A stretch of 64,000 nt of DNA from Streptomyces inusitatus (GTDB lineage Bacteria; Actinomycetota; Actinomycetes; Streptomycetales; Streptomycetaceae): the NCBI RefSeq assembly GCF_014651115.1, contig NZ_BMWG01000001.1, positions 372,001 to 436,000 of the forward strand, written 5' to 3'. Below the pieces are notes generated by a model. It made no database searches. It saw only the letters and a list, made by a program, of their open reading frames with translations, and had not been told where the DNA came from. Made by a program: the position numbers and the translations under genes. This document shows positions 8,457 through 19,251 of the stretch, in pieces; position 1 is the stretch's first letter, and the number at the start of each line of letters is the position of its first letter.

Positions 8457-9201
8457 GTACGTTCCTCTCACAAAGATGAGTCAAATGACAGTGGCAGTAC
8501 GGTCCAGCGGATCGTAAAGAGATCGCAACGGACTGCTCAACCACGTGTCAATGAAACGAGTCGGCAAACGTCAACGACGCATATGAATCGGCCAGATGTG
8601 CCGGTCTCCCCCGAGTGCGCCCACTCCACCCACATCGGCGGAGATCGCACCCCTGCTTGTCCTCCCCGGAGGACATGGCTGGTCACTGCGACGGCCGGTG
8701 AGTGAAGGAAGTGTCTCCCGTGGCGTCTGGTGACGGCCGCTCATTGCTGCCTAACGTGCACATGCCATGACGACCGGTGCCCCTGGACACCGCGCCCGGT
8801 CCACAGGTACCCCCGGCCTCGCCCGGGGCATCGGGAGGGGGATACGGACATGACCACGGCCTTGCCAGGACAGCTCTCGCCCTGTCCCCGCGCCCACGCT
8901 CCCGCCCGCCGGACCGCCGGCCGCTCCCCGGCCCGGGCGGTCCGTACGGGGCTGACCTGAGGGTCACCCGTACCCCTGGCACACATGGACGGGAGCGCGA
9001 GCGCGCCGGTGCGCGAATGCGCGCCCCGGTCCGGAGCACCGGGCCCCGAGGCCCGGCGAGCACCCCCAAGGCGTACCCGTCCCGTACCCGTCCCATGGCG
9101 AGCCCCGGACCCCGGCCACCGAAGCCCGGGCCCCGCCGGCCCCACCGCCCTCAGGCCCCCGCCGACTCCACCGGAGCCGGCCCGTTCGCAGGAGACCGTC
9201 G
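8457..9201. other. 745-bp intergenic region upstream of pabAB
   Basis: The first 150 bases are noticeably less GC-rich than the flanks and probably hold the promoter of the divergent orphan regulator. I see no conserved protein, RNA gene or strong hairpin. The only possible gene is a 36-codon frame at 8850-8960, listed separately. Confidence 0.5.
8850..8960 (+). CDS. Possible short leader ORF upstream of pabAB
   Basis: A 36-codon frame starting ATG 8850 is preceded at eight bases by GGGAGGGGG, an unusually strong Shine-Dalgarno sequence. The peptide is Arg/Pro/Ala-rich (PARRTAGRSPARAV) and matches no family I know. It ends 241 bp before the pabAB start. It could be a regulatory leader or chance. 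Confidence 0.3.
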   Translation: MTTALPGQLSPCPRAHAPARRTAGRSPARAVRTGLT

Positions 9202-11286
<2,085 letters not shown>

Positions 11287-11496
11287 GCGAGCCCTGAGCG
11301 GGGGTGGGCCAGGAGAGGGACGGGGGCAGGGGCGGGGCGGCCCCCGGTGCACCGCCGACCGGTCCGCGCATCCTCCGATCGGCCGACCCCCGTGTCGGCC
11401 GATCGACCCGGCCCGCCCTCCGGAAGGGGGAGCAACGGCTTCCGGTCCTTGGCGGAGGATGGAGGGGACCTTCTCCGCCTTCGTTGGGAGCCGCCC

Positions 11497-12093
11497 GTGA
11501 CCACCGCTGACCGCATACTGCTGGAGGCCGCCGGACGCGGTGACGACGCCGGGGTGCGCGGCGCGCTCGCCGCGGGGGCCGGGATCGAGTCGCGGGACGC
11601 GAATCTGCGCACCCCGCTGCTGCTGGCCGCGCTCGGCGACCATGTGCCGGTCGCCCGGACGCTGATCGAGGCGGGTGCCGACCCCGACGCGCAGGACAGC
11701 AGACACGACAGCCCCTGGCTGGTCACCGGGGTGACCGGCAGCGTCGCGATGATGCGGGTCCTGCTGCGCGGCGACCCGGACGTACGGCTGCGGAATCGTT
11801 TCGGCGGGGTCTCGGTCATCCCGGCGAGCGAGCGCGGGCATGTCGCCTATGTCCGCGCCGTACTGGCGGAGACCGACATCGAGGTGAACCACGTCAACGA
11901 CCTCGGATGGACCGCCCTGCTGGAGGCGGTGATCCTCGGCGACGGCGGCCCGGCCCACCAGGAGATCGTGGAAGCACTGCTCGCGGCGGGCGCGCGCCCG
12001 GAGCTCGCGGACGCCGACGGGGTCACCGCCCTGCTGCACGCCGAGCGCCGCGGGTACGAGGAGATCGCGACCCTGCTGCGAGCGGCCCGGTGA
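11497..12093 (+). CDS. Ankyrin-repeat protein
   Basis: 198-residue protein made almost entirely of ankyrin repeats, beginning LLEAAGRGDDAGVRGALAAG and including the canonical turn TPLLLAALGDHVPVARTLIE; a later repeat reads GWTALLEAVILGDGG. No signal peptide or membrane segment, so probably a cytoplasmic protein-protein interaction module. The GTG start at 11497 has GGGAG upstream. Its stop overlaps the start of the next gene (GTGA at 12090), so the two are translationally coupled. Confidence 0.85.
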   Translation: MTTADRILLEAAGRGDDAGVRGALAAGAGIESRDANLRTPLLLAALGDHVPVARTLIEAGADPDAQDSRHDSPWLVTGVTGSVAMMRVLLRGDPDVRLRNRFGGVSVIPASERGHVAYVRAVLAETDIEVNHVNDLGWTALLEAVILGDGGPAHQEIVEALLAAGARPELADADGVTALLHAERRGYEEIATLLRAAR

Positions 12094-13262
12094 ACCGCCG
12101 TTCGCGCGCGGCCCTGGTCCTCGCCCCCGTGGTGGCCGCGCTGCTCGCCGGATGCGCCGCGGCGGACCCGAACCCGGCCCCGGACCCCGCGCCCGACCGG
12201 CCCGCCGCGACCGCCACCGGGACCGCCACCCCGGCCCCGGCCCCGGTCCCGGCCCCGGTGCCCAAGGACGAGAGCCCCGGCCGCGCCACCCCGCCGGGCA
12301 CCCTCCTCGTCGCCGACTTCGGCGGCGACACCGTCACCTTCCTCGACCCGGAGCGCGGCCCCTTCGCCTCCGTCCGGGTGGGCACCGCCCCCTACGGCCT
12401 CGCCGTCGGCGCGGACGGCCGCGCCTGGGTCGCCACCGCCGAGGGCGTCGCGATCGTGGACACCCGTACCCGTACCGGCCTGGGCCGGATTCCGTACCGT
12501 ACGGACTCCGGCCCCGTCACCACCGGGGAGTACCGGGGCGGCGGCATGGGCATCGCCCTCTCCCCCGACGGCCGGCGGCTCTACGTCGGTGTGAATGTGC
12601 CGGACGGCCCGGGCGTACTGGAGGTCGTGGACACCGCGACCCGGAAGGTCACCGCGACCGTCCCCGTCGGCCGCCGCCCCTTCGACGTCGACGTCTCCCG
12701 GGACGGCCGCGAGGTGTACGCGACCAACCACGACTCCTTCGACGTGACCGCCGTCCGCACGGACGACCTGCGCCCCCGCCGCCACGAGGTCGCCCCCTAC
12801 GGCACCGAGGGCGGCCTCGGCTCCTGGCTCAAGCCCCACTACGCCGCGGTCCGCGCCGACGGCCGGCTGCTGCTCCCCTTCGAGGGCGAGCGCCTCGCCG
12901 TACTCGACCCCCGTACCGGCCGGGTCACGATCGAGCGCATGACCGCCGACACCCACCAGCACGGCGCGGCCCTCACCCCGGACGGCACCCTGCTCGCCGT
13001 CGGCACCGGCCCGATCGGCTCCGGCGACCGCGACGCCTCGCTGACGGTCCGCACCGAGGACGGCACCGAGCGCGTGATCCCCCTCGACGGCCCCCACGAG
13101 GACGTCGCGGTCTCGGCGGACGGGCGCACCGCCTATGTGACCGGCGGTTTCACCCGCGACGGGTACTGGGACGGCATCACCGTGGTCGACCTCGAAGAGG
13201 AGACCACCCGCAGGCTGCCCGGCGGGGTGCGTCCGCTGGGGATCGCGGTGCTCGGCGGGTGA
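12090..13262 (+). CDS. Secreted YVTN-type beta-propeller lipoprotein
   Basis: 390-residue exported protein. The signal peptide ends in a lipobox (ALLAGC). A Pro/Ala/Thr-rich stalk follows, then repeated blades such as GTAPYGLAVGADGRAWVAT, GMGIALSPDGRRLYVGV and GRRPFDVDVSRDGREVYATN, which are typical of YVTN/NHL-like seven-bladed propellers. It should sit on the outer face of the membrane, perhaps as a binding scaffold. Start GTG 12090 overlaps the ankyrin gene stop, an unusual coupling of a cytoplasmic and an extracellular repeat protein. Confidence 0.85.
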   Translation: MNRRSRAALVLAPVVAALLAGCAAADPNPAPDPAPDRPAATATGTATPAPAPVPAPVPKDESPGRATPPGTLLVADFGGDTVTFLDPERGPFASVRVGTAPYGLAVGADGRAWVATAEGVAIVDTRTRTGLGRIPYRTDSGPVTTGEYRGGGMGIALSPDGRRLYVGVNVPDGPGVLEVVDTATRKVTATVPVGRRPFDVDVSRDGREVYATNHDSFDVTAVRTDDLRPRRHEVAPYGTEGGLGSWLKPHYAAVRADGRLLLPFEGERLAVLDPRTGRVTIERMTADTHQHGAALTPDGTLLAVGTGPIGSGDRDASLTVRTEDGTERVIPLDGPHEDVAVSADGRTAYVTGGFTRDGYWDGITVVDLEEETTRRLPGGVRPLGIAVLGG

Positions 13263-13278
13263 TCCGCCCCGGGCGCGC

Positions 13279-13506
13279 AGCGCGCGGATCGACGCGCAGC
13301 ACATCCGCGGGGACAACCGCGTGGACGTGGTGCATGTGCAGACCGTCAACGACTTCCCGTACTGGAAGGAGCGGGGCCTGCTCCGGCCGTTCCGGCCCGA
13401 GGGTCTGGACCGGGTCGACCCGGACTTCGTGGACCCGGACGGGACCTACTACGCGCTGTTCGTGTTCGCGTTCTCCAATGTCGTCGACACCACTGTCATC
13501 CCCGAG
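13279..13506 (+). pseudogene. Fragment of an iron-type ABC solute-binding protein
   Basis: An open stretch reads IDAQHIRGDNRVDVVHVQTV, then NDFPYWKERGLLRPFRPEGL and VDPDGTYYALFVFAFSNVVD. This resembles the middle of periplasmic-type substrate-binding proteins for ferric iron or related ligands, where the polypeptide passes from FPxWKxxGLL to the second lobe. There is no N-terminal signal or remaining C-terminal half, and no start with a ribosome site, so this is a degraded remnant. Confidence 0.6.
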
Positions 13507-13683
13507 GCTGGCACTGAGACACCGCGATCTTCCGGTGTATGGCATTCCGCGCGTAACCCGTGCGGCCTCTGTTACACAGCAGCAGGAGAGCTGTGAGGAC
13601 AGCCCCGTAGTTTTCGATGTGTGCCGCCAACCGGGGGGAACCGGGGGAAGCGGCGGCACACCAAAACGAGGGGAATCTTCACC

Positions 13684-14145
13684 ATGCGTACGCGCAACAT
13701 CGTCATCGCCGCCGTGACGTCCGTCTGCCTGACCATGGGCGTCGGCGTGGTGGGAGCCGTCACGACGGCCCAGGCCAACGCCAAGCCCGCGTCGGTGTCC
13801 GCCGAGGCCGCGCGCGCCACACACGCCGTGCACGCCGCGCCCACCGCGCCGCCCTCCAAGAGGAAGTCCAAGACCAAGAAGATCGTCGGACAGGTCGAGT
13901 ACCTCGCCCCCGGCAAGATCATCGTTACCCCGAACGGCAAGACGGGGCAGGCGCTGTGGCTCGCCATCGACACCAAGATCAAGGACCGGATGGGCGACCT
14001 CTGCTTCAAGGACGAGCCCCTCCCGTACACCTGCACGCCCGACGAGTTCGAGGAGACGCTGAAGAAGCTCTCGTACGCCCCCTGGGTCACCGTCACCCAC
14101 AAGGACGGCGTCGCCCTGACCATCACCAGCGTCGTCCCGGTCTGA
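13684..14145 (+). CDS. Secreted protein of unknown function, 153 residues
   Basis: GAGGGGAA precedes the ATG. A signal peptide (IVIAAVTSVCLTMGVGVVGA, cleavage near TAQANA) leads to a short basic linker (SKRKSKTKK) and a compact C-terminal domain with two cysteines (LCFKDEPLPYTCTPDEFEE) that could pair. The domain begins KKIVGQVEYLAPGKIIVTP, suggesting a small beta-barrel. I do not recognise the family. Confidence 0.75.
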   Translation: MRTRNIVIAAVTSVCLTMGVGVVGAVTTAQANAKPASVSAEAARATHAVHAAPTAPPSKRKSKTKKIVGQVEYLAPGKIIVTPNGKTGQALWLAIDTKIKDRMGDLCFKDEPLPYTCTPDEFEETLKKLSYAPWVTVTHKDGVALTITSVVPV

Positions 14146-14186
14146 GCGAACCGGCTCTCCCGGCCCGTGTGAACGGGTCCGCGCAC

Positions 14187-14229
14187 AAAGGCCGTGCCAC
14201 CGCCCCGACCAGGCGGCGGCACGGCCTTT
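14187..14229. terminator. Bidirectional hairpin terminator
   Basis: AAAGGCCGTGCC and GGCACGGCCTTT form a perfect 12-bp stem with A/T ends on both sides, placed between two convergent genes. Suitable for both strands. Confidence 0.8.
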
Positions 14230-14269
14230 CGGCGTTCCGGGCTTGTCACCGAGCCTGCCACCGGGCCTG

Positions 14270-15229
14270 TCACCGGGAGCCGTCGTTCTCCTCGAACAGT
14301 TCCCGGGCGCGGCACAGCAGCGTCTCCCGGACGGTGTCCGGGGACAGTACGCGCAGGGGGGTGCCCAGGCCGAGGAGGTACGCGGCGAGCTGGTCGGCGT
14401 CGTTGCCGCCGATCTCGACGACGGTGGCGTCGGGGCCGTCCGGGCGGTGGGCGCCGATCGTCGGCGGGACGATCCGCAGGGCCCGGTCCATGGGGTGCGG
14501 GAGCCGGACCGTGGCGTAGAGCGGGTAGACGACACCGGCGATGCCCTGGGCGACGAGAAGGGCCGGGTCGGGCGGGTCGCCCAGTTCGGCCGGTCGCCCG
14601 GTCGGCAGCGCCCGCAGCACCCGGTCGGCGCGGAAGGTCCGCCACTGGTCCCGCGCCACGTCCCGGGCGACGAAGTACCAGCGGTGGCCCGTGCGCACCA
14701 GCCGGTGGGGGTCGACCTCCCGGACGGTGGTCCTCCCCGCGTGGTCGCGGTACGACAGCCGGGTCCGCTCGCCCCGGCGGCAGACGGCGGCCAGTTCCAG
14801 CAGCTTGCCGGGCCCGATCTGCGGCTCCTCGGGCCTGGGGGTGTGCACGAAGGTCGCGTCCATCTCGCCCAGCCGGTCCGCGATCCGCGGCGGCAGGACC
14901 TGCCGCAGTTTCAGCAGCGCCGACAGCGCGGCCTGGTCACCGCCGAGTACGCCGCTGCGCGCGGCCTCCCGCAGCGCGACGGCCACGGCCAGCGCCTCCT
15001 CGTCGTCGAGGACCAGCGGCGGCACCCGGGTGCCGCCCCCGAGGCGGTAGCCGCCCCACGGCCCCGGGTCGGACTCGACGCCGTACCCCAGCTCCCGCAG
15101 CCGGGCGACGTCCCGCCGGACCGTGCGCTCGGTGACCGCCATCCGCCCGGCCAGCTCGCGACAGGTCCAGGCGGGCCGCGCGGACAGCAGCGAGACCAGG
15201 CGCAGCAGGCGGGCGGAGGTGCTGATCAC
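14270..15229 (-). CDS. WYL-domain transcriptional regulator (YafY-like)
   Basis: 319-residue regulator. An N-terminal helix-turn-helix (TCRELAGRMAVTERTVRRDV) is followed by the RELGYGVESDPGPWGGYRLG wing typical of DeoR/YafY proteins. The WYL-type ligand domain spans about 130-220 (RRGERTRLSYRDHAGRTT, VDPHRLVRTGHRWYFVARD), and a WCX-like C-terminus ends LCRARELFEE. The frame is open far upstream, but GTG 15229 gives the usual length and leaves a divergent promoter with a palindrome. Likely represses itself and the divergent VOC gene. Confidence 0.88.
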   Translation of the reverse strand: MISTSARLLRLVSLLSARPAWTCRELAGRMAVTERTVRRDVARLRELGYGVESDPGPWGGYRLGGGTRVPPLVLDDEEALAVAVALREAARSGVLGGDQAALSALLKLRQVLPPRIADRLGEMDATFVHTPRPEEPQIGPGKLLELAAVCRRGERTRLSYRDHAGRTTVREVDPHRLVRTGHRWYFVARDVARDQWRTFRADRVLRALPTGRPAELGDPPDPALLVAQGIAGVVYPLYATVRLPHPMDRALRIVPPTIGAHRPDGPDATVVEIGGNDADQLAAYLLGLGTPLRVLSPDTVRETLLCRARELFEENDGSR

Positions 15230-15249
15230 GTCCCGCAGTGTGCCCCACG

Positions 15250-15272
15250 ACCAGGACCGGATCTGTCCTGGT
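15250..15272. promoter_or_regulatory. Candidate operator for the WYL regulator
   Basis: ACCAGGAC and GTCCTGGT form a perfect 8-bp inverted repeat with a 7-bp spacer, centred in the 63-bp gap between the WYL regulator and the VOC gene. Position and symmetry fit autoregulation plus control of the neighbour. Confidence 0.55.
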
Positions 15273-15292
15273 CCCGTCCTAACGTCCCTCCC

Positions 15293-15715
15293 ATGAGCAC
15301 CGATCCCGTCACCGAACCCGTACCCGTCACCGCACCGGCCACCGCACCGGCGATCCGCGTCCTGTCCGTCGATTTCGACTGCCCGGACCCCGCCGAGCTG
15401 GCCCGCTTCTACGGCGAGGCCCTCGGCCTGCCCGTCGCCCTCTCCAGCGACGATTTCGTCCTCCTCGGCCGGGAGGGCTCCCCCGGACTGGGCTTCATCC
15501 GCGTCGCCGACCACCGGCCCCCGACCTGGCCGGACCCTTCCCAGGGCAAGCAAGCCCACCTCGAACTCGGCGTCGACGCCGCCGAACTGGACGCCGCCCA
15601 CGCCCGCATGCTCGCCCTGGGGGCCGTGGAGCCCGCCTTCCAGCCGCACCCCGAGCAGCGAAGGGTCCTGCTGGACCCCGCCGGCCACCCGTTCTGCCTC
15701 TCCACGCTGGGCTGA
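15293..15715 (+). CDS. VOC (glyoxalase/bleomycin-resistance fold) protein
   Basis: 140-residue single VOC-fold protein. After a Thr/Pro/Ala-rich N-terminus it reads VDFDCPDPAELARFYGEALG, the classic opening of glyoxalase-like proteins, and ends VLLDPAGHPFCLS, the usual C-terminal strand with the metal-ligand region. Divergent from the WYL regulator across a palindromic operator, so it is probably induced by the regulator's ligand. Could be a resistance or small-molecule-modifying protein; the substrate is not inferable. Confidence 0.85.
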   Translation: MSTDPVTEPVPVTAPATAPAIRVLSVDFDCPDPAELARFYGEALGLPVALSSDDFVLLGREGSPGLGFIRVADHRPPTWPDPSQGKQAHLELGVDAAELDAAHARMLALGAVEPAFQPHPEQRRVLLDPAGHPFCLSTLG

Positions 15716-15801
15716 GCACCCCGACCGACAGGGGGCGGGGCCGTCGAGGGGCTCCCCGCCCCCCTTCCCATTCACTTGCCCAACCAGGTATCTTGCATCG
15801 C

Positions 15802-16203
15802 ATGGAACCAGGCGATCCGACCAAGCAGGCCCGCGCGGCCACCCAGCTGCGCAAAGGGGTCCTGGAGTACTGCGTACTCGCCCTGATGCGGGACCGCCCC
15901 CGCTACGGCGTGGAACTCCTCCACGCCCTGGAGGACTCCGGCGCCCTGGCCACCAGCCAGGGCACGGTCTACCCCCTGCTCTCCCGGCTCCGCCGCGACG
16001 ACCTGGTCACCACCACCTGGCAGGAGTCCGCCTCCGGCCCGCCCCGGCGCTACTACGCGCTCACCGAGAGCGGCCGGGCCGCGCTCGACGAGTTCACCCG
16101 CGTCTGGCCCGGCTTCCGCGACGCGGTCGACACCTTCCTGACCGCCCCGCCGTCCCCGTCCCCCTCCCCGTCCCCCTCCCCCTCCACCGGAGACCTCGCA
16201 TGA
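15802..16203 (+). CDS. PadR-family transcriptional regulator
   Basis: 133-residue winged-helix regulator: QLRKGVLEYCVLALMRDRPR, YGVELLHALEDSGALATSQG and VYPLLSRLRRDDLVTTTWQE are textbook PadR segments. The C-terminus carries a low-complexity Pro-Ser tail from a CCGTCC-type DNA repeat. Little 5' leader separates the start from a possible -10, so the transcript may be leaderless. Its stop overlaps the HAAS-protein start (ATGA), the usual PadR/HAAS operon. Confidence 0.9.
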   Translation: MEPGDPTKQARAATQLRKGVLEYCVLALMRDRPRYGVELLHALEDSGALATSQGTVYPLLSRLRRDDLVTTTWQESASGPPRRYYALTESGRAALDEFTRVWPGFRDAVDTFLTAPPSPSPSPSPSPSTGDLA

Positions 16204-16808
16204 AGACTTCCGCCGACCCCGTACGCGACTACCTCTCCGCCGTCGAACGCGAGGCCTCCGCACTCCCCGCCGACCGCCGCCAAGAACTCCTCGCCGACCT
16301 CGCCGAACACATAGAGGTGACGCGCGCCGAACGCCCGGGCGTCGCGACGGGCGAGATCCTCGCGGAGCTGGGAGACCCCCGTACGATCGCGGCGACCGCC
16401 CTGTCCGAGGCGGGCGGCGAGACCGCCATGACCGAAGGCGGTGCCGCCGCTCCCGCTCGTCGCGGCAAGGTGCACCCCCTGGTCCCGCTCCTGATGCTCA
16501 CCCTCTCCCTCCCCTTCACGATGGTCTTCTCCATCGGCCCCGACGCGGCATTCGACCCCGGCCCCGTCTTCGGCGTCCTGTTCCGCCTCATCGGCGCGGT
16601 CCTCCTCTGCACCTCCGTCCACTGGACCGCCGTCCAGAAGACCACCGGCGTCCTGCTCACCGTCGTCGTCCCGACCGTCCTCTTCGTCACCTGGAACCTG
16701 ATCAGCGGCTGGGCGGCACCCGAAACCCAGGCCCTCCTGGGCAGCCTGGGCGCACTCACCCTGATCACCGGCACATCGGTCTGGCTCTGGCGTACCCGCC
16801 GCGTCTGA
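16200..16808 (+). CDS. HAAS-domain integral membrane protein
   Basis: 202 residues. The N-terminus (DYLSAVEREASALPADRRQE, LLADLAEHIEVTRAERPG, ILAELGDPRTIA) is the HAAS helical signalling domain regularly encoded after PadR. It is followed by about four membrane spans (around LVPLLMLTLSLPFTMVFSI, VFGVLFRLIGAVLLC, TGVLLTVVVPTVLFVTW and LGALTLITGTSVWLW). Translationally coupled to the PadR gene; probably a membrane sensor or envelope protein under its control. Confidence 0.85.
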   Translation: MKTSADPVRDYLSAVEREASALPADRRQELLADLAEHIEVTRAERPGVATGEILAELGDPRTIAATALSEAGGETAMTEGGAAAPARRGKVHPLVPLLMLTLSLPFTMVFSIGPDAAFDPGPVFGVLFRLIGAVLLCTSVHWTAVQKTTGVLLTVVVPTVLFVTWNLISGWAAPETQALLGSLGALTLITGTSVWLWRTRRV

Positions 16809-16840
16809 GCCCCTCCGGCGACACCGGTAGGTTCTCCGCG

Positions 16841-17710
16841 GTGACTTCGATGACGACCCAAGGTCTCGTATCGACAACCGACGGAGCGCGGCTCCACTGG
16901 ACCGCCCTGGGCGACACCACCCGACGCCCCGCCGTGATCCTGCTCCACGGCGGCCCCGGCCTGCCCGACTACCTCAGCCCCCTCGCCCCCATGACCGCCG
17001 ACCTCGCCCCCACCTACCGATACGACCAACGCGGCACCGGCCAATCCCCCTGGCCTGGCCCCCACACCCTCACCCGCCACACCGACGACCTCGCCGAACT
17101 CCTCGACGCCCGGGACCTACCCAGCGCCATCCTCATCGGCCACTCCTACGGCACCGACCTCGCCGTCCGCTTCTGCCTGCGCCACCCCACCCGCGTCGCC
17201 GCGACCCTCCTGATGTGCGGCCCCTTCACCGGCGCCTGGCACACCGCATACCGCGCCGAACGCCTCCGCCGCATGTCCCCCGCACAGCGCGACCGCCTCC
17301 GCACCCTGAAAGACCTCCCCCACCGCACCGAGGACCAGGAAGTCGAACTCCTCACCCTCTCCTGGTTCACCGACCACGCCGACCCCGAACACGGCCTGCA
17401 CCAAGCAGCCATTGCCGCCCGCGACCGCCGCCCCGTCAACTGGTCCATGAACCGCGAACTCAACGCGGAAGCCCTGACGGATCCCCTAGACGACCACCTG
17501 ACCGACCTCCGCGCCCACCTGCCCGAACACACCGAACTCCTCGCCGGCACCGAAGACCCCCGGCCTCTCGCGGCACTCGAATCACTCTCACTCCGGCTCG
17601 GGCTTCCCTTGACCCGTATCGAGGGCGCGGGGCACGAGCCTTGGGTGGAGCGGCCTGAGGTGGTGCGTAGTCACCTTCGGCGCTTTGTGCGGGGGGTTGT
17701 GGGTAGGTAG
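16841..17710 (+). CDS. Alpha/beta hydrolase, proline-iminopeptidase-like
   Basis: 289-residue alpha/beta hydrolase. The oxyanion-hole region is LLHGGPGLPDYL, followed by YDQRGTGQSP, both typical of proline iminopeptidases, and the nucleophile elbow is GHSYG. The C-terminal catalytic His lies in EGAGHEPW. A short cap domain lies between. Start GTG 16841 or ATG 16850. Substrate may be a peptide or an ester. The CRISPR island begins about 30 bp downstream. Confidence 0.85.
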   Translation: MTSMTTQGLVSTTDGARLHWTALGDTTRRPAVILLHGGPGLPDYLSPLAPMTADLAPTYRYDQRGTGQSPWPGPHTLTRHTDDLAELLDARDLPSAILIGHSYGTDLAVRFCLRHPTRVAATLLMCGPFTGAWHTAYRAERLRRMSPAQRDRLRTLKDLPHRTEDQEVELLTLSWFTDHADPEHGLHQAAIAARDRRPVNWSMNRELNAEALTDPLDDHLTDLRAHLPEHTELLAGTEDPRPLAALESLSLRLGLPLTRIEGAGHEPWVERPEVVRSHLRRFVRGVVGR

Positions 17711-17738
17711 GGCTTTGCCGGGGCGGGGGGAAGCTCTG

Positions 17739-17792
17739 GAGCAGATGAAGGAAAACAGCATGGTCATGTGAGAACGTCCCGGGTCGGGAAGT
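17739..17792 (+). promoter_or_regulatory. Leader remnant of CRISPR array 1
   Basis: GAGCAGATGAAGGAAAACAG and the following bases up to GGGAAGT match the last 55 bases of the conserved leaders of arrays 2-4, with several substitutions. The upstream half of the leader is missing here. Confidence 0.6.
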
Positions 17793-18001
17793 GTTGGCCC
17801 CGCGCGCGCGGGGGTGGCCCCTACCAGCTCCGAGTCCGCGCGGCCGCCACGCCGTTGGCCCCGCGCGCGGGGGTGGCCCCCCGGGCTTCGGCGCGCAGCT
17901 TGCTGATGACTGGTTGGCCCCGCGTGCGCGGGGGTAGCCCGACCGCGCTGGGCACCTCGTACCAGTGGGGTGGGTCGGCCCCGCACTGGCGCGCGGGGAT
18001 C
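17793..18001 (+). CRISPR. CRISPR array 1, type I-E-like, 4 repeats
   Basis: Repeats start at 17793, 17854, 17913 and 17974, separated by 33-bp spacers. The repeat begins GTTGGCCCCGCGCGCGCGGG and continues GGTGGCCC (28 bp). The second repeat has lost two bases, and the last is degenerate with an internal change (CACTGGCGCG). Partial palindromy (CCCCGC/GCGGGG) and the 61-bp period are typical of type I-E arrays in Streptomyces. No cas gene is visible in the window. Confidence 0.9.
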
Positions 18002-18023
18002 CCTCCCGTACGGGCCCAGCCGC

Positions 18024-18120
18024 CTACTTCCCAAAGAAGGCGTTGTAGACGGTCACCTGTGCGCGCTACCGCCCTACTTGTCCGTCACCTTCACCCACAA
18101 AGCCACCGCCTTCCCCGGCC
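18024..18120 (-). pseudogene. 3'-end remnant of a subtilase-like secreted protease gene
   Basis: The minus strand reads [12 protein letters not shown], a stop, then after a 2-bp frame change [11 protein letters not shown] and a stop. This is the pattern of the last beta-strands of many Streptomyces S8 proteases (VKVTDxxGN...QTVYNAY). It directly abuts the distal end of CRISPR array 1 and closely matches the sequence beyond array 2. Confidence 0.5.
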
Positions 18121-18179
18121 GCAGGGCCGATCACGTCGATACCGTGGATTCGATCCTGGCCCTCGCAAGGAGCGGAAGC

Positions 18180-19202
18180 ATGGACCGTCGCAGCTTCTTC
18201 ACCGCCTCGGGCGGCGGAGCCCTCGCCTTCCTCGGTATCTCCGACGCCGAAGCCGTCACCCGGCGCGTTCACGCGGCGAACGGAGGTGTCAGGGTCGGCT
18301 ACGGCGAGGTCGAGGCCGTCTGGCAGATGGCACAGGTCCTGGGTGCGAACTCCGCCGAGTACGGCGGCGGTCACATCCGCCATCTCGCGGTCAGCTATCT
18401 CACCCACAACGTCGGCCCCTGGCTCAGGGGCCGCTACACCGAAGCCACCGGCCGGGCTCTGTACGCGGCAAGCTCCAGGCTCGCTCACCTCATCGGCTGG
18501 ATGAGCCAGGACGAGGATGACGAATCCGCCGCCCACGACTACTACGTCCACGCCTACCGGCTCGCCGACGAAGCCGGTGAGGAAGAACTCGCCGCCACCG
18601 CCCTGCGCGGGCTGACCGCACAGACCATGGAAGCCGGCCCACGCCACCGAGGGCGGGCCCTGGCACTGGCGGAGGGATGTGTCGCACGGGCAAAAGGGAT
18701 CAACGACCTGCGGGCACGGGCCTACTACGAGGTCACCCTCGCCGAGGCAGCCGCTCTGGACGGCGACCACCGCCTCGCCACCCGCACCCTGGCCTTGTCC
18801 CAGACCCACATCGAGCACGACTGGGACGCCCCCTCGACCACCTCATGGGCGTCCCACTTCACCATCGGCCGCTGGTCCCACGTCTCCGGTCTGATCCTCG
18901 CCCAGATGGGCGACCTCACCGGTGCCCAGGCCCAGCTCCACCAGGCCCTGACCGTCCACGGCCTCGACAGCCGCCGCAGCCGCGCCAACGTCCTCGGCCA
19001 GCTCGGCGCCCTCCACCTCCGCCAGGGCGACCTGGACGGCGCCCTCAGCACCTGGACCCGGTTCCTGGACGCCGCCGAAGGCGTCCAGTCCGCCCGCGTA
19101 CGCGACTCCGCCCAAGACCTGAGCACCCGCCTTGCCCGGTACCCCCACGACCCCGACGCCCGTAACCTCACCGACCGGGCAGCCGCTTACCTGACCGCGT
19201 AG
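18180..19202 (+). CDS. TPR protein related to XRE-TPR regulators, without DNA-binding domain
   Basis: 340 residues. AAGGAG seven bases upstream selects ATG 18180. The protein opens [20 protein letters not shown], the segment that in related Streptomyces regulators follows the N-terminal helix-turn-helix, and continues with the same all-helical TPR sensor ([40 protein letters not shown], and repeats such as [20 protein letters not shown]). It is therefore either a stand-alone sensor or a regulator that lost its DNA-binding half. Confidence 0.75.
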   Translation: MDRRSFFTASGGGALAFLGISDAEAVTRRVHAANGGVRVGYGEVEAVWQMAQVLGANSAEYGGGHIRHLAVSYLTHNVGPWLRGRYTEATGRALYAASSRLAHLIGWMSQDEDDESAAHDYYVHAYRLADEAGEEELAATALRGLTAQTMEAGPRHRGRALALAEGCVARAKGINDLRARAYYEVTLAEAAALDGDHRLATRTLALSQTHIEHDWDAPSTTSWASHFTIGRWSHVSGLILAQMGDLTGAQAQLHQALTVHGLDSRRSRANVLGQLGALHLRQGDLDGALSTWTRFLDAAEGVQSARVRDSAQDLSTRLARYPHDPDARNLTDRAAAYLTA

Positions 19203-19251
19203 CCCCGTCCGCAGGCCGTCCGTCTTCTCAGCAGACGAGTTCCAAGCCGGA

